From IMG/VR virus record IMGVR_UViG_3300049432_000039, positions 1 through 60,895 of that record: a DNA stretch of 60,895 nt; one strand, given 5' to 3'. The DNA comes from a virus. Of this stretch, positions 46,815-55,200 are shown piece by piece (the stretch's first letter is position 1; each line of letters starts with the position of its first letter). The position numbers and the translations under genes were made by a program. The notes under the pieces were generated by a model. It ran no database searches and had not been told where the DNA came from. It worked only from the letters and a program-made list of their open reading frames with translations.

Positions 46815-47921
46815 ATGACGATGCAGGATCTTCGGGTTGTTGCGCTTGTTGCTGATGATACGCGCGCCGATGCCCACTGGCGCATCGTGCGGCCCTTCAC
46901 GCGCCTGCGCGAGCGGGGCATTGACGCGCGGTGGTGCTGGCTGGACGCCGACGAGCTGCCGGCCCTCCCCATCGGCGGCGCCGTCGTTGTCCTCCAGCGC
47001 GTCACCGTCAAGGGGCGCAACCGCCGCCAGGTCAATGCCTGGGTGGATCGGCTCCGAGCCGCCGGCGCGCTGGCGGTTGTGTACGAGGCCGATGACGACA
47101 TTTGGAGCCCGGCCTACCTGGAGTACCTGACCGCGAGTGGGCGGATCTACTCGGGCGACTACGGCCGCGTCCAGGCGGAGGCCCAGGCGCAGATCTGGGC
47201 CATGCAGGCGTGCGACGCGGTCACGGTCAGCACAGATCCACTGGCGGCTGTAGCGCGGCAGTACACCGACGCGCCCGTCTACGTGATCCCCAACGCCATC
47301 GACACCGAGTGGTTCATGGACCATCTCATGCCGCGCCCTGAGTGGCACGACACGGTGACGATTGGGTGGGCGGGTGGCCGGCGGCCGGAGTCGGACCTGG
47401 AGTCGATGGCCGTGGCGTGGGGACGCATCAGCCAGCGCTACCCGAAGGTCCGCTTCGTGGTCGCGGGCTGGCAGCACGACGTCATCTACCAAGAAATAGC
47501 AGACTTGGATCGAATCATCCGTCTCCCCTGGCGCGAGGTGCCCGACTACCCGCCGGCATTCCAAACTACGATCGGATGTTGCGCGGCCCCGTCTAACGCA
47601 TTCAGTTGCTGTAAATCGCCCATCAAGGCGTGGGAGTACGCGCTGGCGGGTGCTGCGGTCGTGGCGAGCCCGGTGCCGTACGTGGACTGCATCTTCGGAC
47701 GGAGCATCAACGCGGTCTCCACCGAGCAGTGGGAATGGCACCTCGCAAACCTGATCGAGCAGATCGACGTTCGGCACGCGGTCGCGTCGAACCTCCGTCG
47801 GCACGTCATGGCCGAGCACTCCCTGACCGGCAACCTGCGCGTCTGGACCAATGTCTACAGCAGCATAGCGAACCGAGAGGGGGCGCGCAGTGGCAGCACT
47901 GATCTCGTCGTCGCTCGCTAG
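46815..47921 (+). CDS. GT-B glycosyltransferase 2
   Basis: A 368-aa paralogue of 40760-41839: HWRIVRPFTRLRERGIDARW, TVTIGWAGGRRPESD, SPIKAWEYALAGAAVVASP. Its first codons are less GC-rich and lie beside the promoter of the antisense HNH gene. They seem to replace the original start, now stranded at 45937. GGAGG precedes the ATG. Confidence 0.8.
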   Translation: MTMQDLRVVALVADDTRADAHWRIVRPFTRLRERGIDARWCWLDADELPALPIGGAVVVLQRVTVKGRNRRQVNAWVDRLRAAGALAVVYEADDDIWSPAYLEYLTASGRIYSGDYGRVQAEAQAQIWAMQACDAVTVSTDPLAAVARQYTDAPVYVIPNAIDTEWFMDHLMPRPEWHDTVTIGWAGGRRPESDLESMAVAWGRISQRYPKVRFVVAGWQHDVIYQEIADLDRIIRLPWREVPDYPPAFQTTIGCCAAPSNAFSCCKSPIKAWEYALAGAAVVASPVPYVDCIFGRSINAVSTEQWEWHLANLIEQIDVRHAVASNLRRHVMAEHSLTGNLRVWTNVYSSIANREGARSGSTDLVVAR

Positions 47922-48297
47922 TCTCGTCAGGGGCAAGCTTGGCCTGTTCCGCGTCCACACGTGCAGCATAGTGCCAATCACGCAGGGCGCCGAAGACGCC
48001 TACGGCGACACGGCCGATACCCCGGGCACGGCCAGAACGTCGGTCGCCTGCAAGTACCTGCCGGCCGACACGCTGCGGGTGGACGACGATGGCCGGGTGA
48101 CGAGTCGCGTACCGACGCTGACCGTGGCCTATGACGACGCGCTGGCGGTCGGTGACCGTGTCTCGAACATCGTGGACGCGGACGGGACGGTGCTGGCCGC
48201 GGGGCCGATGACCGTGCAGTCGATCATCCCGTCCGCTGGCCTGGGGTACACGCTCAAAAAGACGGCCGTGTTGGCCGGCGCGGGAGTGGCGGAATGA
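47890..48297 (+). CDS. head closure / head-tail joining protein
   Basis: A 135-aa beta-rich protein in the connector position between the head genes and the gp10-like tail protein. GTG start overlapping the glycosyltransferase by 32 bases. Identification by order and size. Confidence 0.55.
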   Translation: MAALISSSLASLVRGKLGLFRVHTCSIVPITQGAEDAYGDTADTPGTARTSVACKYLPADTLRVDDDGRVTSRVPTLTVAYDDALAVGDRVSNIVDADGTVLAAGPMTVQSIIPSAGLGYTLKKTAVLAGAGVAE

Positions 48298-48464
48298 GCG
48301 ACGACGCCATGACCGTCGAGATCGAAAAGGGACAGGTTGTCGTGCGCGGACGATCTGCCGGCGTCGAGCCTTTCGTGCTGGTCATGCCGCCCGATATGGC
48401 GGCACGCCTGAGCGTTCTGCTCAACAAGGCCGCGCGTGCTGCCGGTCATAAGGTGTGCCGCTAA
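48294..48464 (+). CDS. small hypothetical protein
   Basis: A 56-aa protein, beta hairpin then helix (PPDMAARLSVLLNKAARAAG). ATGA start and TAATG end. Function unknown. Confidence 0.55.
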   Translation: MSDDAMTVEIEKGQVVVRGRSAGVEPFVLVMPPDMAARLSVLLNKAARAAGHKVCR

Positions 48465-48829
48465 TGGCCGTCCTCCGCTCGTCAGGCGGCCCCGGGCGCG
48501 CCTTCAAGCTCACCTGGCAGGGCGCCACGGTCCTGAAGCAGCTTGAGGCCGCCGTGCTGACGGCATTCGATGACGAGGCCGAGGAGATCGCGGAAGACTT
48601 GAAGGCCACGCTCCACAAGGTGACGGAGCAGATGGCGAACGAGTCGTTCGCCCGAGTCACGGTCAGCGGGACGAAGCGACAACTGGCACTGGGATCTGAC
48701 GCGCCGCACACGGCCTACCACGAGCTTGGGACGTCGAACTTCAAGGGCCACCCGCAGATTCGGGCCATCGCGGACAAGCACGTCTCCCACATCACGCCAC
48801 GGCTCAAGGCCGCGTTGGGGGGCCGCTGA
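48464..48829 (+). CDS. HK97 gp10-like tail completion protein
   Basis: A 121-aa protein. YHELGTSNFKGHPQIRAI matches the GTxxxxAxPFxRPA-type end of the HK97 gp10 family. It connects head completion to the tail terminator. Confidence 0.72.
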   Translation: MAVLRSSGGPGRAFKLTWQGATVLKQLEAAVLTAFDDEAEEIAEDLKATLHKVTEQMANESFARVTVSGTKRQLALGSDAPHTAYHELGTSNFKGHPQIRAIADKHVSHITPRLKAALGGR

Positions 48830-48830
48830 G

Positions 48831-49262
48831 ATGGTCGTGGCTGCTCGGCCCGACGAACTGGCCGCCGTGCTGGCGCATCTGCGCGCCTCGACCGACATCG
48901 CGGCGCTCGCGTCTACCCGGATCACGTCGCGGCTCCAGCCGTCCTGGTCGGGCATGCCGACCTACGCCGTGATCGTCAGGCGGGCAGGCGGGCCGCCCGG
49001 GAAGCGCCAAATCAACGTCATGCGGACCCGGATGGACGTCTTCTGCTACGGCGCCACCGAGGCGCTCTCCGTCGCGCTCTGGCGACAGGTCGACGCCGTG
49101 TTCTGCCCCGGCCAGGAGCGCCTCGTCTCATTCACGGCGAGCGGGTGTCGGGTCTACAGCGTCGATCCCGAGGCGATGCCGGCGAGCGACCTGGAGCCGG
49201 GCACCGAATGGCCCAGGACGACCTGCTCCTACATCGTCTCCTGGTGCGGAGTAAGCGTATGA
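48831..49262 (+). CDS. tail terminator-like protein
   Basis: A 143-aa protein in the order gp10-like, terminator, tail tube. Helix (DELAAVLAHLRASTD) then beta strands, as in DUF3168-type terminators that cap the tail. Confidence 0.6.
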   Translation: MVVAARPDELAAVLAHLRASTDIAALASTRITSRLQPSWSGMPTYAVIVRRAGGPPGKRQINVMRTRMDVFCYGATEALSVALWRQVDAVFCPGQERLVSFTASGCRVYSVDPEAMPASDLEPGTEWPRTTCSYIVSWCGVSV

Positions 49263-49834
49263 ACGGGAAACTGATGCTGCCCCACTGGCTGCCGACGCAC
49301 GCCGAGCGCGACGATCGCGAACGCTGGCTGTCCAAGAGCTACCTCCTGGTCAAGATCGGCGGCAACGATGGGTACGACATCATGCGCTGCAAGCGGTGTC
49401 GCCAGAAGCACCCGTACTTGACCCTGATGTGCATCGAGCAGCCATTCGACGGCGCGACTCGCGGGATCTACGCCTTCTACCATGCCCTCGGTGTGGCCGG
49501 CGCGGAGATGTGGCTCTCGCCCATCGAGCGCGCCCGCTTCAACAAGGCGGCGCGGCTGTTCGGCCCGTCCAAGGGTCTCCCGCACCTCGCCACCAGCCAC
49601 CCGCAACTAGCGCGGTCCCTCAAGACCGAGGAGGACGCGGCCGATATCGGTGCCTTCCCTTTGGGCAAGCTGGAGCCGATCCCGCGCACGATGGCCCAGA
49701 AGCTCCTGGACAAAATCAACGCTACGGGCCTGCAACCACCGCTGGTGGTGCCGGGCCTACTCACCAACGGTAAGGTCGGCGTCCTTGCGCCGCTTTCAGG
49801 AGGACATAGCGATGCGCTACTTGGGTCCGGCTGA
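49259..49834 (+). CDS. hypothetical tail-region protein
   Basis: A 191-aa protein with CKRCRQKHPYLTLMC near residue 45 (zinc knuckle) and a helical body. No family recognised. It overlaps the next gene by 23 bases. Confidence 0.55.
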   Translation: MNGKLMLPHWLPTHAERDDRERWLSKSYLLVKIGGNDGYDIMRCKRCRQKHPYLTLMCIEQPFDGATRGIYAFYHALGVAGAEMWLSPIERARFNKAARLFGPSKGLPHLATSHPQLARSLKTEEDAADIGAFPLGKLEPIPRTMAQKLLDKINATGLQPPLVVPGLLTNGKVGVLAPLSGGHSDALLGSG

Positions 49835-50018
49835 CACGCTCATGCTCGAAGAGGGTGGCAAGGTCTACCGCCCCGGCGACAATGTCCCGATCTCGAAGGC
49901 ATCGGCCGAGCACATGGGCAAGGTCGAGAACGGCGGCCACCTGTTCGAGGGCATGGCCGCACCGGAGCGGCCGGCTGCGTCAGACATCAACGTCGCCAAG
50001 GCGCAGGCCGAGAAGTAG
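49812..50018 (+). CDS. small tail-region protein
   Basis: A 68-aa protein. YRPGDNVPISKASAEHM resembles short phage proteins next to the tail tube. AGGAGG lies upstream. Confidence 0.55.
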   Translation: MRYLGPADTLMLEEGGKVYRPGDNVPISKASAEHMGKVENGGHLFEGMAAPERPAASDINVAKAQAEK

Positions 50019-50020
50019 CA

Positions 50021-50119
50021 GTGTCCCGTCCGACGCGCACCTTGCACGAGTCGCTGATCCGACTGGCGAAGGGCGCGATTACGGCGTGGGAGGCATGGCT
50101 CAAGGCCCAGGCAGAGTAG
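50021..50119 (+). CDS. 32-residue helical peptide
   Basis: GTG start. The peptide, with ESLIRLAKGAITAWEAWLK, is an amphipathic helix of a type common in phage tail regions. The 130 bases up to the tail tube hold nothing else clear. Confidence 0.45.
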   Translation: MSRPTRTLHESLIRLAKGAITAWEAWLKAQAE

Positions 50120-50250
50120 AATATCGAGGACAACCGAAGACACGTCAGGCTCGCCGCGAGGAACGCTGGACCGCCGCCCTCGCCTGAACGCCACCCTGGC
50201 CCGCCGACCCGTGCCGCTGAGGCATCGGGTCGAGGAAAAGGGTTTGACCC

Positions 50251-50865
50251 GTGGCGTTCAACGCAGCCGCCGTCTTGTTCGGGAGAGACTTTAAAGTCTT
50301 CAGCGTGGCGTGGTCTTCGACCAACGTCATCCCCGCCAACACCGTCCTCTACGGCACCGACTGGGGCACCCCGGCCGGGCAGACCAACCCCTGGGTCGAG
50401 GTCGGCTACACCGACGGCGGGTTGAACTTCGGGATCGAGATCACGCGCGGCGAGATCCGGGTGGACCAGAGCCTCGACCCGATCGCGCGCCCGGCCACCG
50501 GGCGGAACATGACGCTCTCGACCCAGATGGCCGAGTTCACCGCCGCGAACATCCGCGCCGCCGCCGGCCAGGGCACGGTCAATGCCGTTGCTGCGACAAC
50601 CGCAGCACGTGGATACAACGACCTCGACATAGACCCGACGATTACGGACAACTACCGCTCGATCGGGTACGACATCCAGCACCCCGGCGACTCGGAGGCG
50701 TTCCGCATCATCGGCTGGAAGACCATCCCAAGCGGCGGCGTCACCGGCACCATCAACCCCGAGGACAACGCCACCATCGGGCTCGATGTGACGTGCTTCC
50801 CGGACACGAGCGTCACCCCGAACAGGGTCCTAAAACTGCGCGACATCGTGGCCATCGGCGCCTAA
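50251..50865 (+). CDS. major tail tube protein
   Basis: A 204-aa protein. Position directly before the tail chaperones, and a beta-rich tube-type sequence (TNPWVEVGYTDGGLNFGIEI, IGYDIQHPGDSEAFRIIGWK). GTG start. Confidence 0.8.
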   Translation: MAFNAAAVLFGRDFKVFSVAWSSTNVIPANTVLYGTDWGTPAGQTNPWVEVGYTDGGLNFGIEITRGEIRVDQSLDPIARPATGRNMTLSTQMAEFTAANIRAAAGQGTVNAVAATTAARGYNDLDIDPTITDNYRSIGYDIQHPGDSEAFRIIGWKTIPSGGVTGTINPEDNATIGLDVTCFPDTSVTPNRVLKLRDIVAIGA

Positions 50866-50935
50866 TCCGCACGAGCGAATTGCAACGGGTGGGCCGGGGC
50901 ACTGAGTCTCGGCCCACCGGGGGAACACCAGCGCG

Positions 50936-51451
50936 ATGAGTGCGAACGAGACGAACGGCACGGGCGGCTTCGTACGCCCACTTCTGGACCTGGGCGACCT
51001 CACGCCGGAGAAGCAGGCCATCGCCACGGTCCTACGCGACGGGCAACCCGTCACGCTCTGGGGTTGGGTCGACGGCCGACGCTGCCCCGGCTACGTCAAG
51101 TCGGCGGTTGCGGCCCATCGGCGCACCTACCGCGACGCCGTCTACCAGCCGGGCGAGCCTGACGAGCTCGGACAGCACGTCGAGGTCTTCACCCACTCGC
51201 CGCTGGCCTACGACGACTACAAGCGGGACGTGCTGCTCGCGGTCATCGAGGGGCTGGAGTACACCGAGGCCGCCGTCCTCGCCGGCAACGACGACACCGC
51301 CATGACGGTGCTGCGCCGTCTTCGCTGGGTCGAAGATGAGGAGGAGGCGACCGACTCCCCGGAAGCCGAGGGGGCGCCGGCGACGCCCCCGACTACGCCG
51401 GACTCTTCGCCGACCTCGCTTCCATCGGCATCTCGCCGGACACGGCGCTGA
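50936..51451 (+). CDS. tail assembly chaperone (gpG-like)
   Basis: A 171-aa protein between tail tube and tape measure, with an acidic Pro/Thr-rich end. It is the zero-frame product of the chaperone pair. GGGGGAACACC precedes the ATG. Confidence 0.75.
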   Translation: MSANETNGTGGFVRPLLDLGDLTPEKQAIATVLRDGQPVTLWGWVDGRRCPGYVKSAVAAHRRTYRDAVYQPGEPDELGQHVEVFTHSPLAYDDYKRDVLLAVIEGLEYTEAAVLAGNDDTAMTVLRRLRWVEDEEEATDSPEAEGAPATPPTTPDSSPTSLPSASRRTRR

Positions 51452-51765
51452 GGCTGCCCGAATGCTTCATGATCGCCCTCTACCACGAGGTGCCACGCCT
51501 GACGGCCGCCCGCCGGCTGGATGCCGCGACGGCCGCCGACTATCCGGGCTGGAAGCCGGCGACCCGCTCGCGCTGGTGGAAGGAGCAGGCGGCGCTGATC
51601 TCCGGCCCGCGCCGCTCCGCGCGGCGTTCGGCCCGTCGGAGACAGGCCGGGCAGGATGTCCCGTATCGGCGGACGGCCGCCCTCTTCTGGAACAGCGCAC
51701 CGATTGGCGGGGGCGGCCTCAAGCGCGAGCTGGCGGGCGCGCTGGGCGGCGGGTTCTCAGCGTGA
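50936..51765 (+). CDS. tail assembly chaperone fusion (gpGT-like) by -1 frameshift
   Basis: At 51385-51391 the sequence G-CCC-CCG lets ribosomes slip by -1. The -1 frame is open from there to 51765 and encodes a second domain (LFADLASIGISPDTALRLPE, FMIALYHEVPRL). It has no start of its own before 51469. This is the standard architecture that sets the chaperone ratio in long-tailed phages. The first residue of the heptamer is imperfect for the P-site. Confidence 0.72.
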
Positions 51766-51770
51766 CGATG

Positions 51771-52106
51771 CTACAGGTCCAGCGCGGCCAGCGTCCAGCG
51801 ATTGCCCCCGGACGGACGGACGGTGCATGCGTAGCGGGTGCGAATCTGCGCACCGAAACCGTTCTGGGAGTCGACGGCGGCCCGGACGGACACGCTGCCA
51901 TCGGCCAGTCTGACCGCCGAGTCCGTCGCCTGGCGCGGGAACACGGCGGTCGATGGCGCCTTCAGGCGCTCGCGCACGAAGTCGCGGCAGACGACCACGG
52001 CGCCCGTCTCGTCCTGTGTGCGTGGACGGCGGTCGTCCCAGGCCACGAGCACGATCGTCGCCAGGATCGCCAGCGGCAGCACCCCAAGCAGCACCACCAT
52101 CTTCAT
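51771..52106 (-). CDS. membrane-anchored moron protein
   Basis: A 111-aa protein antisense within the tail operon. N-terminal anchor MVVLLGVLPLAILATIVLVA, then a globular domain: CRDFVRERLKAPSTAVFP, VDSQNGFGAQIRTRYACTV and a final Trp-containing strand. This domain is shared by small exported phage and bacterial proteins of unknown function. Independent strand and upstream repeats suggest expression in the lysogen. Confidence 0.72.
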   Translation of the reverse strand: MKMVVLLGVLPLAILATIVLVAWDDRRPRTQDETGAVVVCRDFVRERLKAPSTAVFPRQATDSAVRLADGSVSVRAAVDSQNGFGAQIRTRYACTVRPSGGNRWTLAALDL

Positions 52107-52157
52107 CGGCCATATTCCCCCAAGCGCGGAGCGTACGTTCATCCGCTCGCGCCGCGC

Positions 52158-52215
52158 CGTAACAGATCCGTACGCCCGGCGTACAGCCCGCCGACCAGGC
52201 GTAACAGTTCCGTAC
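52158..52215. promoter_or_regulatory. direct repeats and palindrome upstream of the moron
   Basis: CGTAACAGATCCGTAC (52158-52173) and CGTAACAGTTCCGTAC (52200-52215) match at 15 of 16 positions, 42 bp apart (four helical turns). Between them is GTACGCC-C-GGCGTAC (52170-52184). A regulator-binding region for the minus-strand gene is likely. I see no clear -35/-10. Confidence 0.6.
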
Positions 52216-52237
52216 AGACGACACCCGGGGGCGCCTG

Positions 52238-55200
52238 ATGGTGGTAATTGGGAGCGCCGAGTATCAGCTCCTCGTCAACATCCCGGCCCTGAAGGCCGCC
52301 TTCCAGCAGGCCGAGAAGGAGGCTGCGGCCGGCGCGGCGAAGGTCGCCTCGGCCGTCGATGCCGGATCAGCGAAGCTCGACGCCGCCGCCAAGAAAGCAG
52401 CCGATGCGCAGGTCCGCGAGGCTGCCCGTGCCTCGGCCGCCGTCGCGAAAGAGGCCAAGAAGTCCGCCGACGCGCAGGCCCGCGAGGCAGCACGAGCAGC
52501 CTCCGCTGCCGCGAGCGAGGCGAAGAAAGCGGCCGATGCGCAGATCAGGGAGGCCAACCGCGCGGCAGCGGCCCAGGAATCGGCCGCACGGAAGGCGGCG
52601 GCGACGCGGCTCTCGGTTCAGCGCGTCGTGGGCGGTGCGGTTGGATCTGTCGCCGGTGTCGCCGGCGCCGGCACGCTGGCGGGCGCCGGCCCGGCCGGGT
52701 TCGCCGCCGCCGGCGTGCTTGCCGCGACCGCCGGCTTCAGCGAGGCCGTCAAACAGACGACGGAGTTGGAGCAGGCCCAGCGCAAGGTCAACGTCCTCTA
52801 CGCCGAGGGCGCTGCCGCCGTCACCGCGTTCGCCAAGGCGCAGGCCGCCGCCTCGCCCGGCCAGACCACCAAGGACTACCTCGAAGCCGCCGCCGTCGTC
52901 AAAACGCTGGCCGCCAACTACGGCCTGTCTGCCGACCAGCTCAAGCAGGTTATCAAGCTCGGCGCCGACTACGCGGCCGTCACCGGCACCGACGTCGCGG
53001 ACGCCACTAAGCGGGTCTCGGACGCCATCCGGGGCGAGGCCGAGTCCGCCGAGGCACTCGGGCTGACGCTGAACTCCGACGCCATCAAGGCGATGGCGCA
53101 GATGACGGACGAGCAGCGCAAGAACTGGGAGACGCTCGACCCGCTCATCAAGGCCCAGATCATCCTCCGTGAGGCGCTCAAGCAAGGCGCGGTCGTCCAG
53201 GGCGAGGCCGCCAAGGGCGCCGACGGCATGAGCGGCGCCTTCGAGAAACTGAGCAAGGCCGGGAACGAGCTCGGCACCGCCATCGGTGGGAGTGCGACCG
53301 TCGGCGTGGCCGACTTCGTCTCGGGGGTGGCCGACGGCATCACGGTCGTCGGCCGGTTCGTGAAGAGCCTCGATGAGATCCCCGGCAAGATCGCCGCGAT
53401 GAACGAGGCGGTCCGGAACGCGCCGTCCGTGCAGGGCGGCATCCCCCGCGCCGGCAGCTTCGACGACCCGGCCACGGCGCCCCGTCCCCAGTTCGGGCCG
53501 ACCGCCGAGGAGGTCTCTGCCGCGCAGGCCGCGCAGAAGGCCATCGCCGCCGCCGCCCAGGATGCGGCCAACGTCGCCAAGCGCGCCGCCGCCGAACGCA
53601 AGGCCGCCGCCATCGACGCGGCCGAGGCCGAAGTCGCCGCCGCCAAGCGGGTCGCCGATCTCGCCTCGGACGTGCATACCGGGCAGGCGTCGGCCGCTCG
53701 TGAGGCGGCGGCCACGGCGCAGGACGCCATCGAGGCGACCAGAGACAAGGACATCGCCGCCGCCCAGGACCGCAAGGAGGCCGACCTCGCCGCGTTCGAC
53801 GCGAGGGCGCAGGCGTCCAGCGACTACTTCCGGGGGCTCATCGCCGACGCCGAGGCGGCCAGGGATGCCGAGATCGCGGCCGTCAATGCCCGCAAGGAAG
53901 CGGCGCTCTCGGCCATCTCCGCCGAGCGGTCGGCCCAGTCCTCAACCCGCCGGACCGAGGATCGGGCGCTGGCCGACTCCAGGCGGGCCGAGGATCGGGC
54001 GCGCTCGTCGTCCGGTCCCGCCTTCGGCGGCAGTGGCGGCGGGGGCATCGTCCTGGACCCGAAGGCTCACGAGCACGCCGCCGCGTCGGCGTCCAAGGGG
54101 GCTGCCGAGGCCAGAGACGCCGGCCAGGTTGCCGCCGCCGACATCCTGGGCATCGCCGAGGCCACGGCCAAAGCCGCCGCCGACCGTTCGGCCGCCGTCA
54201 TCAAGGGCTTCGAGGCCGAGGCCGAGGCCGCCAGACGGGCGGCCGATGCCACCATCCGGGGGATCGAGCAGGAGGAGCAGGCCGCCCGCAAGCAGGCGGA
54301 CGCCGCCATTCGGGGGATCGCGGACCGCGAGCGCGCCGAGAACGAACGGCACGATCAGGCGACCCGCAACCTCGACGCCGAGGCGCAGCAGGCGTTGGGC
54401 GCCATCGATGACCAGCTCGAGGCGCTCGACGAGGAGCAACGCGCCCGCGACCGCGCCCGGACCGACCGCGACCTGGCCGAGAACCTCCGCTCGGCGCGGA
54501 CCCTCAGGGAGCGGCAGGCGGCGGCCAGGGCCATCGCCGATGAGAAGGCTCGCCGCGCGTTCGAGGACAAGCGCGCCGACCTCCAGGGCCAGAAGCAGGA
54601 CATCCAGGACGATGTCGCTAAGAGACGGCAGGCCGAGGACGAGCGCCACGCCGCCGAGCTCGACAACCTGGCCCAGGAGAAGCAGGCCGTCGCCGACCGT
54701 CTGGCCGCGACCCTGGAGGGGCTGGCCGCCGAGAAGCAGGCCGTCGCCGACACGCTCCAGGCGACGCTCGACGGCGTCCAGGTCCGGATCGAGGCCGAGC
54801 AGGCGCGGTCCAAGGCCGAGATCGACGGCATCGAGCGCGCCGCCGTCATCGCCGCCAGCACGGCGGAGTACGCAGCCGCGCAGCGGGCGGATATCGCCGA
54901 CGCCGAGGCCGCGCACGAGCGGATGCTGGCCGAGAAGAACGCCCAGGCCGCCCAGGGCGCCATTGACGACCGGCGGGCCCTTGAGGACCAGGCTCTCGAA
55001 GACCGGCGCCTCGCCGAGGACCGGGCGATCGAGGACCGCAGGCGGGCCGAGGACGATGCGCTGGACGCCCGCGAGAAGCAGATCGAGGACGAGGCCAAGG
55101 CCCAGATCGACGCCATCAAGGAAGTCTACGACGGCCCCGGCGGGATCATCCCGAGCCTCCGCCAGCGCGAGCAGGAGGAGGCTCGCTCGATCGCCCGCCT

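Noticed and set aside
45700-46818. Long rightward frame over the HNH region
   Set aside because: It combines an out-of-frame part of the connector gene with the reverse of the HNH gene.
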